Origin: Thalassovita sp.
GTDB taxonomy: Bacteria; Pseudomonadota; Alphaproteobacteria; Rhodobacterales; Rhodobacteraceae
Length of the DNA stretch: 64,000 nucleotides
NCBI GenBank assembly: GCA_029212905.1
Contig: JARGPB010000004.1
Coordinates: forward strand, 62,001 to 126,000
Direction of reading: 5' to 3'
Shown: positions 8,543 through 17,558 of the stretch, piece after piece
Position numbering within the stretch: the first letter of the stretch is position 1
Layout of the letters: each line of letters starts with the position of its first letter
Made by a program: the position numbers and the translations under genes
The notes under the pieces: model-generated
Databases searched by the model: none
What the model was told of the DNA's origin: nothing
Seen by the model: only the letters and a program-made list of their open reading frames with translations

Positions 8543-9741
8543 CTGTCAGACAGCCCCCGATAGATCGCATCATACTCCGCTATGGCACCCGAGAGCGAAA
8601 ACCTCTCCTCGGCGGTCCGACGGCAGCGGGGGGACATCTGGGGGTCCTGGCACAGCGAAACTAGCCTTGTTAGAGCCTGATCCAGACCCGACATGTCGAC
8701 ACCGCCGCTGGCATCCATTGGCAGTGCAACGCCCGTCTGGGTCTGAGTAAGGTCCTCTTGGACATCGCCGCAACCAGCGTTGGCCAAACACGGTTTTCCA
8801 CAGGCCAGGAACTCTCCCATCCGGGTCGGACAGGACGCGCGTTTGGACCAGACGGGCTTGATAAAGAAAATCCCGGCGTCCATTCGCCCAACTTGTTCAG
8901 CGACACGGTCAAAGGGGGATTCTGTGATTTCGACACGAGTCATATCGACACCAGCCTTGCCCAACTCGGCCCGGATCAGATCGTGCCCGCCTTTGTTGAT
9001 CACGAGAAACCGCGCATCCTCGCGCAGCTGAAACAGCCGGGCGACTGCCTGCGCGACCTCGGCAAACATATACCAGCTACCGACCGACCCGACATAGCCC
9101 AGGGTAAATCCCTGATGCTGTACCGGTACCGGGTGAAACAGCGTCAGATTGGTGCAGGTCGGAATAACCGAGACGGGTGGCATCCGCCCCTTCAGATAGG
9201 GCATCTGAGCAATCTCGCGCACCCCCGCACGGGTCAGGGAAACAACATGGTCAGCATTCAGGAACAGCTTGCGCTCGATCCGCTTGAAGAACCTGTAGGG
9301 CGCGCTGCCTGCGCGCCAGATGCCACCCTCGACCCGCTCGTCCGGCCAGAAACCACGCATGTCGAAAATCAGCTTTGCCCCGGTGCGTTTCTTGACCGCC
9401 ATTCCGATCATCGAGCCAATATAGCTGCGGCAATGCACAACCTGGATGTCTGTCTCGCGAACGATCCGCGTAGCCTGAGAGATGCCCCGGTTGATGTCAT
9501 AGATCGTCGCAGGAATACCGGGCTTTCGATGCCAGATACGGCGATACCAAGTCACCCCAGCGCGTTGCAAGCGCTCTTCCAGCGCGGTTAGACGTGCGGT
9601 ATCCGCCAAATTCGCGGGCTTTTCATAGCTTAGCACCGTCATTTCATGCGCCGAGGCCAGGCCCAGAACATATTGCAAGACCTGGCTTTGCCCCAGAGGA
9701 TCCAGAAGGCCAGTGTACGTAATATAAAGCGCCCGCGTCAT
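8539..9741 (-). CDS. Glycosyltransferase, GT4-like
   Basis: 400 residues. RALYITYTGLLDPLGQSQ at the N-terminus is a recurring start of exopolysaccharide GT4 enzymes. VVHCRSYIGSMIG and LIFDMRGFWPDE follow, and then the donor-side segment LGYVGSVGSWYMFAEVAQ. The C-terminal SKRASCPTRMGEFLACGKP corresponds to the nucleotide-sugar phosphate-binding loop. It overlaps both neighbours by four bases. It likely builds the same repeat unit as the adjacent transferases. Confidence 0.8.
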   Translation of the reverse strand: MTRALYITYTGLLDPLGQSQVLQYVLGLASAHEMTVLSYEKPANLADTARLTALEERLQRAGVTWYRRIWHRKPGIPATIYDINRGISQATRIVRETDIQVVHCRSYIGSMIGMAVKKRTGAKLIFDMRGFWPDERVEGGIWRAGSAPYRFFKRIERKLFLNADHVVSLTRAGVREIAQMPYLKGRMPPVSVIPTCTNLTLFHPVPVQHQGFTLGYVGSVGSWYMFAEVAQAVARLFQLREDARFLVINKGGHDLIRAELGKAGVDMTRVEITESPFDRVAEQVGRMDAGIFFIKPVWSKRASCPTRMGEFLACGKPCLANAGCGDVQEDLTQTQTGVALPMDASGGVDMSGLDQALTRLVSLCQDPQMSPRCRRTAEERFSLSGAIAEYDAIYRGLSDR

Positions 9742-10820
9742 GTGCCCCTCTTTTCCGATTTTCCGTGATAGTAGGACAGCAATTGCGCAGCAATGGCACC
9801 AGTTGAAAACAGCTCAGTTGCGCGATGTTTTCCAGCCTCGGCCAGTTGGCTGCGCAAATCGGGGTCGTTCAGTAACAGCTTGATCGCGTCGGCCAGCGCA
9901 TTGGGGTCCTCACGGGGCACCAAATATCCAGCGTCACCCAGAACCTCGGGCAATCCGCCCGCATCCGTTGCCAGAACCGACCGCCCCAAAGCCATCGCCT
10001 CAAGCGCCGTCAAACCAAAGCCTTCGTGATGGGATGGAATGACCACCAGATCCGCAACTGCAATTTCATCCAGCATTTCACCATGCATCAGTGGGCCGGT
10101 TATCCGAATATTTGGGGCTGCATCTTGCAGAGAGGCCTGTAAAGGGCCACCCCCTGCGAACACAGTCTGAACGGACATTTTCATGCATGTTAGAGCCTGA
10201 ATCAGTGTCGAATGCCCCTTCTCGGACACAAGCCTGCCCGGCACAACCAATAGCGGTACAGGTCGATCAGGCGGCGCAGGTCGCGGCCTGACATCTTCGG
10301 GCATTGGGTTGTGTAAAACCTGCACCTGCTTCAACCCAAGGGCGCCCTCGTAGTGCCGAGCCACCGCAGACGATACGCCAAGCATCAGGTCAAACCCGCG
10401 CGGGTACAGACTTCTGGCCAGTCTTTTTTTGGCCCAAAGCGCCAAGCCCGCCCTATTCGCGCCGGCATAGGCAAGATTGTGAAAACTCACGACAGTCCGC
10501 GCCCGGTGCAAGCGCAGCAACCGCATCAAGGCAACGCTAACGGCAGGAAAATAGAGATGCGCATGAATGACATCCGCGCCAGCCTGATCTGCCAGACGGG
10601 CAATCGCCCGCGCATTCCGCCAAAGGTTCCATTTGTGACCGCCAGGGAGCTGAGTGACCTTGATCCCGCGCGCTTCAAGCTCTGGGACCAGATCAACCGA
10701 CCCGCGCAGCATGGCAACCTCGGCCCCGCATCCCTGGCGAGCCAGTTCGGGTAACAGCGTCACCAAAAGCTGCTCGGCACCCCCACGGCCAAGGGACTCT
10801 ATGACGTGCAGCGCCTTCAT
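9738..10820 (-). CDS. Glycosyltransferase family 4
   Basis: 360 residues with a clear GT-B architecture. The N-terminal HVIESLGRGGAEQLLVTLLP is the classical GT4 acceptor-domain start. VVPGRLVSEKGHSTLIQAL marks the donor domain, and HHEGFGLTALEAMALGRSV is a textbook EX7E motif (E-G-F-G-L-T-A-L-E). The ATG has GAGGGACG upstream. It opens the group of three overlapping transferases that lies downstream of the flippase, and it probably adds a sugar to the lipid carrier intermediate. Confidence 0.88.
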   Translation of the reverse strand: MKALHVIESLGRGGAEQLLVTLLPELARQGCGAEVAMLRGSVDLVPELEARGIKVTQLPGGHKWNLWRNARAIARLADQAGADVIHAHLYFPAVSVALMRLLRLHRARTVVSFHNLAYAGANRAGLALWAKKRLARSLYPRGFDLMLGVSSAVARHYEGALGLKQVQVLHNPMPEDVRPRPAPPDRPVPLLVVPGRLVSEKGHSTLIQALTCMKMSVQTVFAGGGPLQASLQDAAPNIRITGPLMHGEMLDEIAVADLVVIPSHHEGFGLTALEAMALGRSVLATDAGGLPEVLGDAGYLVPREDPNALADAIKLLLNDPDLRSQLAEAGKHRATELFSTGAIAAQLLSYYHGKSEKRGT

Positions 10821-10845
10821 CGACGTCCCTCGCTCGCGTTGATGA

Positions 10846-12201
10846 TCATACGGCCCTCGTCCTCAGCAAGCCCATGACCGAACTATCGACACCCAACAGC
10901 CGCTTGGCCGCACGCCACAACAAAAAGTTCCAAACCGCCGTTGAGCACAGCGTCGCCAAAGCTGCACCTTCGGGGCCCATCGTAGGGATCAGCAAAGCAT
11001 TTAGCGCGACGTTCATGATCGTAGACAGAAAGAAGCCATTCATCGCCTTTTTCTCGTGACCGGTCATGTTCAACAGACCGACACAAGACCCAAAGAACGC
11101 ATTCACCGTCTGGGCCGCAGCCAAAAGCACCAAGGTCTGGGCCGCAGGTTCATAAGAGGTGCCATAGATCAGACCCAAGATCGGCCCCGCCCAAAAAATG
11201 AAAATCAAAAAAATGGGCAAGGCAAGCATGAACGCAGCCCCAGCGCCTTGCGCTGCCAATCTGGACATTCTGGAGGTTTCACTGGTCCGGTGCAGCGCTG
11301 CGATACGTGGATTGATCATCAGCACCACAACGCCCAAACCCAAAGCACAAAGGCTACCGCCGGATGTTGCGACCTTGTATTGACCGACCTCGGCAGCATC
11401 ACGCCACCAGCCCAGCATCAGGAAATCAGCGTTGGCCATGACACTTTGTGCGCTGGCAATCAGCGCCAGCGGCCAGATTGCAGCGCGCCAGGCGCTGGAT
11501 TCGGTTCGGCGTTCACGAACTTGCCTTGAGGCCACAGGCCGCATACGCAAAAGCAGAACTGCCCCAACGCAAAAAGCCCCCAAAGCCGCAATCAGATGCA
11601 GTGAAATCATCGTGCCTGCAGACAATGTCCGCCCCGCGCTCAGATACGCGACGCCAGCCAATGCGATCAGGAAAATCGGACGCAGGATGGCCTCGGGGAT
11701 TTGGCTGGGCATGGTTTTCCCAAGACCCTGCAACGCCGAGGATCGGGCCGTGGCCAAAGCAATCACTGGCACCAGGGGCAACCCGATTAGAAAGGCCGGG
11801 CGCGCCGCAGGCGTGATCAAACCCGGCCAGAGCGTCACTGCCAGTGCCGCCGTAAGGATAATGACGAATGACAGCCCAAGGATCCGCCGCGTGATCCATC
11901 CCCACAGCCCGCGCAACAGGGGCCAGTCTTCGGTCGCATTCGCCCGCGCTGTTTCCCGCAGGATCAGTGACGGCATTCCCATTTGTACCGGCAAGCCAAG
12001 TAAACTGATCGCTGCAAACGCTAGGGAATAAAGACCAAGACCTTCGGCACCCATCACCCGTGCCAGAAATACCGACAACCCCAAGGATAACGCCAACCCT
12101 GCAATGCGGATCGCCGCAGAGCCCAGACCGCTGCGGAAAAAGCGCGACTGAAAGAGGTTTCCAAAGCTCTGGAAAAGAGCTTGCAAGGCAGGCGCTATCA
12201 T
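10846..12201 (-). CDS. Oligosaccharide flippase (Wzx-like, MATE/MOP superfamily)
   Basis: 451 residues with about 12-14 hydrophobic segments. The N-terminal region SGLGSAAIRIAGLALSLGLSVFLARVMGAEGLGLYSLA is the standard opening of polysaccharide exporters of the MOP superfamily. The protein is predicted to flip undecaprenyl-linked repeat units across the inner membrane before polymerisation by the EpsG-like protein. It sits between the nucleotide-sugar dehydrogenase and the run of glycosyltransferases, with small gaps of 19 and 25 bases. The start has AGGCCCGG upstream. Confidence 0.85.
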   Translation of the reverse strand: MIAPALQALFQSFGNLFQSRFFRSGLGSAAIRIAGLALSLGLSVFLARVMGAEGLGLYSLAFAAISLLGLPVQMGMPSLILRETARANATEDWPLLRGLWGWITRRILGLSFVIILTAALAVTLWPGLITPAARPAFLIGLPLVPVIALATARSSALQGLGKTMPSQIPEAILRPIFLIALAGVAYLSAGRTLSAGTMISLHLIAALGAFCVGAVLLLRMRPVASRQVRERRTESSAWRAAIWPLALIASAQSVMANADFLMLGWWRDAAEVGQYKVATSGGSLCALGLGVVVLMINPRIAALHRTSETSRMSRLAAQGAGAAFMLALPIFLIFIFWAGPILGLIYGTSYEPAAQTLVLLAAAQTVNAFFGSCVGLLNMTGHEKKAMNGFFLSTIMNVALNALLIPTMGPEGAALATLCSTAVWNFLLWRAAKRLLGVDSSVMGLLRTRAV

Positions 12202-12220
12202 GATGCCGGGCCTCCTGTTC

Positions 12221-13489
12221 TCAGAGCCTCAGATCGCTGGCGGTGACGTCGAAAACATTCTTTAGGTCAAACAAAACGCTGTCCGAGGCGCACAGATCAC
12301 GCACCCCCTGCGCGCCCATATCCACAAATGCCTTATGCGCGACGGCCAGAACCACGCCGTCATAGTCGGCCTGGGCAAGATCGGTCACGGGGTTGATATC
12401 ATATTCGCGCGCGGCCTCGTCCACATCGACCCAAGGATCATAAACATCGACCTGCACACCAAAGGTTTCCAGCTCGGCGATCATATCGACAACACGCGTA
12501 TTGCGCAGATCAGGACAGTTTTCCTTGAAGGTCAGCCCCATGACCAACACACGCGCGCCATTCACCTGGATCTTTTTGCGCAACATCGCCTTGACCAACT
12601 GACCCGCCGCATAGGCCCCCATACCGTCGTTGATCCGTCGACCTGCGAGAATGACCTGAGGGTGATAGCCCGTCGCCTCGGCTTTGTGCGTCAGATAATA
12701 GGGGTCCACCCCGATACAGTGTCCGCCCACCAGACCAGGGCGGAAAGGCAAGAAGTTCCACTTGGTGCCGGCGGCCTTCAGGACGGCTTCGGTATCAATG
12801 CCCATCTTGTTGAAAATGATCGCCAGCTCATTCACCAGGGCGATATTCAGGTCGCGCTGCGTGTTTTCGATAACCTTGGCGGCCTCGGCCACGCGGATTG
12901 AATCCGCCATATAGGTCCCAGCCGTCACGATTTCCGCATAGAGCGCGTTAACCTGCGCAGCCACCTCAGGGGTCGAGCCCGACGTGACCTTCAGAATATC
13001 AGGCAGGCGGTGCAGTTTGTCGCCGGGGTTAATGCGTTCCGGGGAATAACCCGCGAAAAAATCAGTATTGAACGTCAAGCCAGAGACACGTTCCAGCACG
13101 GGAACGCAATCTTCCTCGGTCGCGCCGGGATAGACCGTGCTTTCATAGATGACGATATCGCCCTTCTTCAGCACGGCCCCTACGGTTTCCGAGGCCTTGA
13201 TCAGCGGTGTCAGGTTCGGGCGCTTATGCGCGTCAATCGGCGTGGGAACGGTAACGATGAAAATTGTGCACTCGGCCAGCTCTGACGGATCTGTGGCATA
13301 GATCAGGTGCTTGGCCTCGGCGAGCTCTTCAGCATCAACCTCAAGCGTGCTGTCCACCCCAGCCCGCAGCGCCGCGACACGCCCCATATTGATGTCAAAG
13401 CCAACGACCGGACGTTTTTTTCCGAACTCGACGGCCAATGGCAGGCCGACATAGCCCAAACCAATGACTGCTATCTTTTGGACTGCCAT
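12221..13489 (-). CDS. tviB: Nucleotide-sugar dehydrogenase (TviB/WbpO type)
   Basis: About 422 residues of the UDP-glucose/GDP-mannose dehydrogenase family. The N-terminal dinucleotide site is GLGYVGLPLA, ESTVYPGATEED lies in the middle, and the catalytic cysteine sits in GGHCIGVDPYYLTHKA. The match to TviB/WbpO-type enzymes suggests oxidation of UDP-N-acetylhexosamine to the uronic acid; ordinary UDP-glucose 6-dehydrogenase activity cannot be ruled out. The ATG at 13489 has AGGGG seven bases upstream; a GTG one codon earlier is also in frame. Together with the epimerase upstream it would provide a uronic acid precursor for the polysaccharide. Confidence 0.85.
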   Translation of the reverse strand: MAVQKIAVIGLGYVGLPLAVEFGKKRPVVGFDINMGRVAALRAGVDSTLEVDAEELAEAKHLIYATDPSELAECTIFIVTVPTPIDAHKRPNLTPLIKASETVGAVLKKGDIVIYESTVYPGATEEDCVPVLERVSGLTFNTDFFAGYSPERINPGDKLHRLPDILKVTSGSTPEVAAQVNALYAEIVTAGTYMADSIRVAEAAKVIENTQRDLNIALVNELAIIFNKMGIDTEAVLKAAGTKWNFLPFRPGLVGGHCIGVDPYYLTHKAEATGYHPQVILAGRRINDGMGAYAAGQLVKAMLRKKIQVNGARVLVMGLTFKENCPDLRNTRVVDMIAELETFGVQVDVYDPWVDVDEAAREYDINPVTDLAQADYDGVVLAVAHKAFVDMGAQGVRDLCASDSVLFDLKNVFDVTASDLRL

Positions 13490-13517
13490 CACAAACCCCT
13501 TATTCTCAACACCCCGG

Positions 13518-14357
13518 TCACACCCATTCGGCCACTTTGGTCCAGGTCTTCTTACGTGCTTCGATCAGCCGCCACCGCAGCCGTCGCAGCAAGGCAACAT
13601 TGCGCAGACCTTCGACCAGTCGGCTTTTTGAACCGCGCCCATAATTCATTGTGGACGGAAAATGACCCGTCCGTGCGGGCGAGGGCACAACCAGATAAAT
13701 ATCCTTGAAAACACCAGCCTTCTTCATCTCGGACCAGGCATCAATCGGCACCTGCAAGGGCGTCTGGAAATCGCGGATACTGCGCCCGACTTCGGGCGTG
13801 ACAAAATACGCCGCCCCCGAGGCAACGTGGTCAGACACCAGCCGGTGCACCGAATATTTCCCAAAACTGGCCACGGGCGTTTTTTCAGCCTTGATCGGAG
13901 TGCGGCTGCGATAGTTCAGCATGACAAACCCGTCAGCCTGCGCCATCTGTTCCAACGCCGAACCGTCCTCCAGATGGGTCAGGAACTCCTGCTCGAACAC
14001 CACGTCGTCCTCGCACAGCACCTTACCAGGGGCGGTGCTGTTGCCGATCAGGTTGTCGCGATGGGTCAACGCACAGGCAATTGCCCCCGAAGCCAGCCAA
14101 GTTTTGCCCTGTTTTGCGGCCTCAACCCGTTTGGACTTCATCTGATCTGACAAATAGGCGTTCGTCTCGTCCTCGGACCAACCGCGACCATCCACACAAT
14201 CCACGAATGCGAATTCCTGCACATCCCCAAAATTCCGACGGATCACGTCACGGCGTTTGTCCTGCTCGACCAGACTGGCGAACAAAACCGAGGCATTAGC
14301 GATTTTTTCAGCAGAGTCACCAATCAGACCCTGAGCAATCTGAGTGTCATTTTCCAT
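13518..14357 (-). CDS. Glycosyltransferase family 25 (LPS-type)
   Basis: About 279 residues. The core has the GT25 pattern: conserved SGAIACALTHRDN followed by LCEDDVVFE, the acidic motif that holds the metal and nucleotide sugar. VASGAAYFVTPEVGRSI comes later. The C-terminus is basic (RRLRWRLIEARKK). I take the ATG at 14357, embedded in the overlapping epimerase stop (ATGGAAAATGA). A TTG at 14390 would add eleven residues but lies further inside the epimerase gene. Family members add hexoses to lipooligosaccharide or exopolysaccharide. Confidence 0.8.
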   Translation of the reverse strand: MENDTQIAQGLIGDSAEKIANASVLFASLVEQDKRRDVIRRNFGDVQEFAFVDCVDGRGWSEDETNAYLSDQMKSKRVEAAKQGKTWLASGAIACALTHRDNLIGNSTAPGKVLCEDDVVFEQEFLTHLEDGSALEQMAQADGFVMLNYRSRTPIKAEKTPVASFGKYSVHRLVSDHVASGAAYFVTPEVGRSIRDFQTPLQVPIDAWSEMKKAGVFKDIYLVVPSPARTGHFPSTMNYGRGSKSRLVEGLRNVALLRRLRWRLIEARKKTWTKVAEWV

Positions 14358-15357
14358 GGTAGTCACGGAACCATTCAACGAAACGGGCAATCCCCTCGCG
14401 GAAATCTGTCTGCGGTTTGTACCCGGTCAGACGTTGCAGCAGGGTCGTATCAGCCCAGGCATCCGGCACATCGCCCATCTGCATCCCCATATAGTTGCGG
14501 ATCGCTTTCTTTCCGATGCAGTTTTCAATCTCGTCGATGAAATCCAGCAGCTTGATCCGATCCGAGTTCCCGATATTCACAATCCTGAACGGCGCCACAG
14601 GGCTGAGGCTGTCCCATTCCGGCACCTGACGGTCCACTGGTTTTTCGGGAACCGCGTCAATCAGCAGGCGGATCGCGCGCACCAGATCATCCACATAGGT
14701 GAAATCGCGGCTCATTTGACCGTTGTTGTAGATATTGATTGGGCGGTCTTCCAGCATTGCATCCACGAACAGGAACAGCGCCAGATCGGGCCGCCCCCAG
14801 GTTCCATAAACGCTGAAGAAACGAAACATTGTGACCGGCAACCCCCACAGGTTGGCATAGGAGTGCCCCATGCTCTCGGTCGCTTTTTTGGTGGCAGAAT
14901 AAATGGTTAGCTGCGTATCTGCCTTGCTGGTCTCTACAAATGGCATGTCCTCGTCCGCGCCATAGACTGAACTGGTCGAGGCCATCAACAAGTGTTCTAC
15001 CTTCAGGCGCTTGGCGGCCTCCATGATGTTGAACGAGCCAACGATGTTCGAGTCGATGTAGGTGCGCGGAAATTCCAAGCTGTGGCGGACCCCCGCCTGA
15101 GCAGCCAGATGGACAACGATTTCAGGCTGGAACTCGTCGAAGACCGAATTCACCAGCGCGTCATCCTCCAGCATGCCGACTGTCGCCGAGAAGTTCGGGC
15201 TTTCCTCAAGAATTGCATGTCGGCGTTTCTTGAGATTGACGTCATAGTAATCCGTGATGCCATCGTATCCGTGGACCTCAAAGCCCTCGCCCAACAACAG
15301 TTTTGCCAGATGAAACCCGATAAACCCGGCGGTACCGGTAATAAGCACGCGACGCAT
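14347..15357 (-). CDS. UDP-glucuronate 4-epimerase-like SDR
   Basis: 336 residues of the extended short-chain dehydrogenase family. GTAGFIGFHLAKLL binds NAD(P), STSSVYG supplies the catalytic serine, and YSATKK is the Y-x-x-x-K motif. YDGITDYYDVNLKKRR and RFFSVYGTWGRPDLALF are typical of UDP-glucuronate 4-epimerases. It is the first gene of the leftward operon and would interconvert UDP-uronic acids for the transferases downstream. The start at 15357 has no strong Shine-Dalgarno sequence. A dTDP-glucose dehydratase is less likely, because the uronate-type motif is clear. Confidence 0.82.
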   Translation of the reverse strand: MRRVLITGTAGFIGFHLAKLLLGEGFEVHGYDGITDYYDVNLKKRRHAILEESPNFSATVGMLEDDALVNSVFDEFQPEIVVHLAAQAGVRHSLEFPRTYIDSNIVGSFNIMEAAKRLKVEHLLMASTSSVYGADEDMPFVETSKADTQLTIYSATKKATESMGHSYANLWGLPVTMFRFFSVYGTWGRPDLALFLFVDAMLEDRPINIYNNGQMSRDFTYVDDLVRAIRLLIDAVPEKPVDRQVPEWDSLSPVAPFRIVNIGNSDRIKLLDFIDEIENCIGKKAIRNYMGMQMGDVPDAWADTTLLQRLTGYKPQTDFREGIARFVEWFRDYHGK

Positions 15358-15582
15358 GTTAGCTAACCATTTGTTATTTGTTGCCTGTTCTCTTCGCCCC
15401 GCTCACCGGAGACTTTTTTTCAAGTCCAAGAATCGCATATTCGCCGGGGGAAAAGCAATCGCCGATTGCCCCATCCTTACGGAAGCCGCACCAAGACACG
15501 CAGAAAATTCACTCCGCAAAAGGTTTCATTCAACCTTTTCGATAACCATGCTATCATGAGGCAACGAAAACGGAGATCGAGC

Positions 15583-15906
15583 ATGTTTTTCAGAGTTCTG
15601 GCAGTTCTGGCGGCAGGCGCCACAGCTGTCCCAGCCCTGGCGCAGTCCCGCAACGACGAGGCGATGCGCATAGCAAAAGAAAGCCGCATGTGCGGCGACC
15701 TGCGAATTCGGCGCGCTGAGTTTCGCCGACATGGGAATGTTGGCGTTCTGTGCGACAGCGGCATCCTCCCTCCAGCCGAAGCCGTGGGTGAAGCGACCAA
15801 CTTTGTCCCGCTCATTGGTGGCCTGGGCCCGCTTATTGGACTTGGTGGCGGCGCTGTTGTTGTCGGCGTCTTGGGTGGCGGCTCCAGCACGTCGGACACG
15901 CAATAA
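15583..15906 (+). CDS. Small exported glycine-rich protein
   Basis: About 107 residues, unrecognised. The ATG at 15583 has CGGAGA at good spacing; an ATG at 15556 is possible. The first 21 residues form a clear signal peptide ending VPALAQ, so the mature protein is periplasmic or envelope-bound. It has two cysteines and a C-terminal hydrophobic glycine run (GPLIGLGGGAVVVGVLGGG) ending in a polar tail. The run could insert in a membrane or drive self-association. It diverges from the polysaccharide operon and converges with the ClpP-like gene. No function is assigned. Confidence 0.7.
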   Translation: MFFRVLAVLAAGATAVPALAQSRNDEAMRIAKESRMCGDLRIRRAEFRRHGNVGVLCDSGILPPAEAVGEATNFVPLIGGLGPLIGLGGGAVVVGVLGGGSSTSDTQ

Positions 15907-15930
15907 AACCGCAAAAGCGTCTTTTAAGGC

Positions 15931-16419
15931 TTAGCAGCGCGCGACACCCATCTGGATCAGTTGCGCGCCAGTCATGGTGTAATACCCCTCGGCCTTGTAG
16001 CGGCCTGTGCTTAGATACCAATCGCGCAGATTGGAGGGGTAATACGACGCGATCACTTGCGACCAGTATTCAAACTGGTGCGGCTTCAGCGGGCGGCCAT
16101 AATAGCTGGGTCCGTGAAAGCCGAATTTTGTCTTCGGGCTAACGCAGACATTCCCAGCCCCCAAATACATGGTGCAGGTCGACAAACAAACGCGGCCGCG
16201 GATTTCAACCCGCTGTTGATGCATTTGAATATCGGCAATTTCCTGAGCCCGAGTGCCGACAACGCCACCCCGGTCATTGTGGACAACCCTGACCACCATA
16301 GAAGCGGCCCCCGCAGAAGAGGGGCCAAGACTAAGTAGTGTTGTCGCGATTACACAGAACACAAGGCGCACGTAGCACGCCAAGCATCTGCGCAGGCAGC
16401 GGTGCGCAAATTCTATCAT
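15931..16419 (-). CDS. Exported ClpP-like (COG3904-type) protein
   Basis: About 162 residues starting at the ATG at 16419 with GGAAAG upstream; the longer frame to 16458 has no such site. A membrane or signal segment (VRLVFCVIATTLLSLG) comes first. The remainder resembles predicted periplasmic proteins with a ClpP/crotonase fold: VEIRGRVCLSTCTMYLGAG contains the likely serine nucleophile, and FGFHGPSYYG contains a histidine at the usual place. Protease activity is inferred from the fold pattern only. The protein may instead be a pseudoenzyme. Confidence 0.6.
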   Translation of the reverse strand: MIEFAHRCLRRCLACYVRLVFCVIATTLLSLGPSSAGAASMVVRVVHNDRGGVVGTRAQEIADIQMHQQRVEIRGRVCLSTCTMYLGAGNVCVSPKTKFGFHGPSYYGRPLKPHQFEYWSQVIASYYPSNLRDWYLSTGRYKAEGYYTMTGAQLIQMGVARC

Positions 16420-16541
16420 TGTTGTTTCTTTCCACGGAACCCATTGTGCGATCCCCATCGCGACGGCCCCGTTTCGTGGTCACAAACGGCTAAGCAGATG
16501 TCCTTACATTAGGAAATCCGACCTAGCTTGGCCACTATTTT

Positions 16542-16559
16542 GTCACAGTTGAATGTGAC
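16542..16559. repeat. Inverted repeat GTCACA-N6-TGTGAC
   Basis: A perfect 6-base dyad (16542-16547 and 16554-16559) around a 6-base spacer. It lies 120 bases upstream of the ClpP-like gene and could be an operator. It is too short to be certain. Confidence 0.4.
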
Positions 16560-16612
16560 CAAATAGACTTAATATATTGATTAATATGATATTTTACTTT
16601 TCTTGAGGCAAA

Positions 16613-16636
16613 TGTATGTGCCTCAAATTTGCCCCA
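16613..16636. repeat. Inverted repeat TTGAGGCA-N8-TGCCTCAA
   Basis: A perfect 8-base dyad (16613-16620 and 16629-16636) with an 8-base AT-rich spacer and no T-run on either side, so it is not a standard terminator. It may be a regulator site or a transcript hairpin past the end of the catechol operon. Confidence 0.45.
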
Positions 16637-16792
16637 ATTGCGCCCAAATCCCCAGAACTTTGCCAAAAACTGAAATAATAAGGCGGAATCACAGGTACGG
16701 CGCCTTTGTGGTTCCGCAGGTTTTCCCCTGAGTTCACGCCCCATTTTCCGTTCACCACGGGAATGAACCGCGACGAACCGGTGGCGTCCCGC

Positions 16793-17359
16793 TCAGGCGT
16801 AGAGCCAACCCTTGATCGCTTTGGTAACGCGCGGCATGATCAGATACGTCATCAAAAGCACCTGAATCACCGCGATTAGCAGCGTCCGGGACCAATGCGG
16901 CCAAGCCGTTGTAAGCGGTAGAATTGTCAGTTGCAGCGGAAAGACAATGCAGAACACCACCACGATCAAAGTGATCGCCATCTTCCACTGCGGGGGGTGC
17001 TTTGCGGCCGGGACCTCGGGCAAATCGAACCACGCTTCCAGCCCCGTTACACGGCGCGTTTCGGCATCGCCTTCGACAATATCGTCCAGCTGATCGACCC
17101 AGGATCTGCGCGTATCCGAACGCTCCCACGCTTCGCAATGCGCCCAGCTGTCGAACCGATAGATCAGCACATACCGCCCATCCGTCTTGCCCGACGGCCG
17201 CAGGATATTCACGCCCATGTGGCCGGGAAAATCGCTGGCGGCGTCGACAATACCATGCAGCCAGGCTTCATAGTCAGTCTCGCGGCCAGGCATCGCCCGG
17301 CGCGAGATCGAGACAGTCACCGGGCCTTCTTGGCCCGGCTCAACAGCGTGTTTCGTCAT
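16793..17359 (-). CDS. Membrane-anchored antibiotic-biosynthesis-monooxygenase-like protein
   Basis: 188 residues. The first ~100 form an ABM (dimeric alpha-beta barrel) domain: VTVSISRRAMPGRETDYEAW, YVLIYRFDSWAHCEAWERSD. After a short linker come two membrane helices, around residues 126-148 and 158-175. ABM proteins of this two-helix type occur widely, but their substrate is unknown. It is the last gene of the meta-cleavage operon, three bases after the tautomerase and with AAGGA before the ATG. A role in handling quinones or reactive aromatic by-products at the membrane is a guess from context. Confidence 0.75.
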   Translation of the reverse strand: MTKHAVEPGQEGPVTVSISRRAMPGRETDYEAWLHGIVDAASDFPGHMGVNILRPSGKTDGRYVLIYRFDSWAHCEAWERSDTRRSWVDQLDDIVEGDAETRRVTGLEAWFDLPEVPAAKHPPQWKMAITLIVVVFCIVFPLQLTILPLTTAWPHWSRTLLIAVIQVLLMTYLIMPRVTKAIKGWLYA

Positions 17360-17362
17360 GCG

Positions 17363-17557
17363 TCAGGTTCCTTTGATCGGCCCCTTGGGTTTGCCCGCAA
17401 CACCCCAGTTCTCTCCTGGGATTTCGCGGATACAGACACGGACCGTTTCGATCGGGGCACCAACGGCCTCGACCGCGGCGTCCGTCAGCTTGGCAATCAG
17501 GGTGGCCTTTTGTTCGGCCGAACGGCCTTCGATCATGGTGACTTCGATCAGCGGCAT
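17363..17557 (-). CDS. dmpI: 4-oxalocrotonate tautomerase
   Basis: 64 residues, the normal length. After removal of Met1, Pro1 is the catalytic base; the sequence begins PLIEVTMIEGRSAEQK, as in 4-OT enzymes, and arginines at the usual places (RVCIREI) are present. It converts 2-hydroxymuconate to 2-oxo-3-hexenedioate in the dehydrogenase branch of catechol meta-cleavage. The start follows the decarboxylase stop by one base with AGGGGA upstream. Confidence 0.92.
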   Translation of the reverse strand: MPLIEVTMIEGRSAEQKATLIAKLTDAAVEAVGAPIETVRVCIREIPGENWGVAGKPKGPIKGT

Positions 17558-17558
17558 G

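Larger units (their letters stand above)
16420..16792. other. AT-rich non-coding spacer with two dyads
   Basis: No convincing gene is present. The stretch is much more AT-rich than its surroundings and contains two inverted repeats, at 16542-16559 and 16613-16636, listed separately. It separates the ClpP-like gene from the end of the catechol operon, so it probably carries the promoter of the leftward ClpP-like gene. Confidence 0.6.

Noticed and set aside
15477..15914. 145-residue minus-strand frame opposite the small glycine-rich exported protein
   Set aside because: It mirrors a gene with a good signal peptide and ribosome-binding site; its composition is typical of a GC-rich shadow.
16535..16744. 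69-residue minus-strand open frame in the AT-rich spacer
   Set aside because: No ribosome-binding site, low-complexity basic sequence and overlap with both dyads; more likely non-coding.
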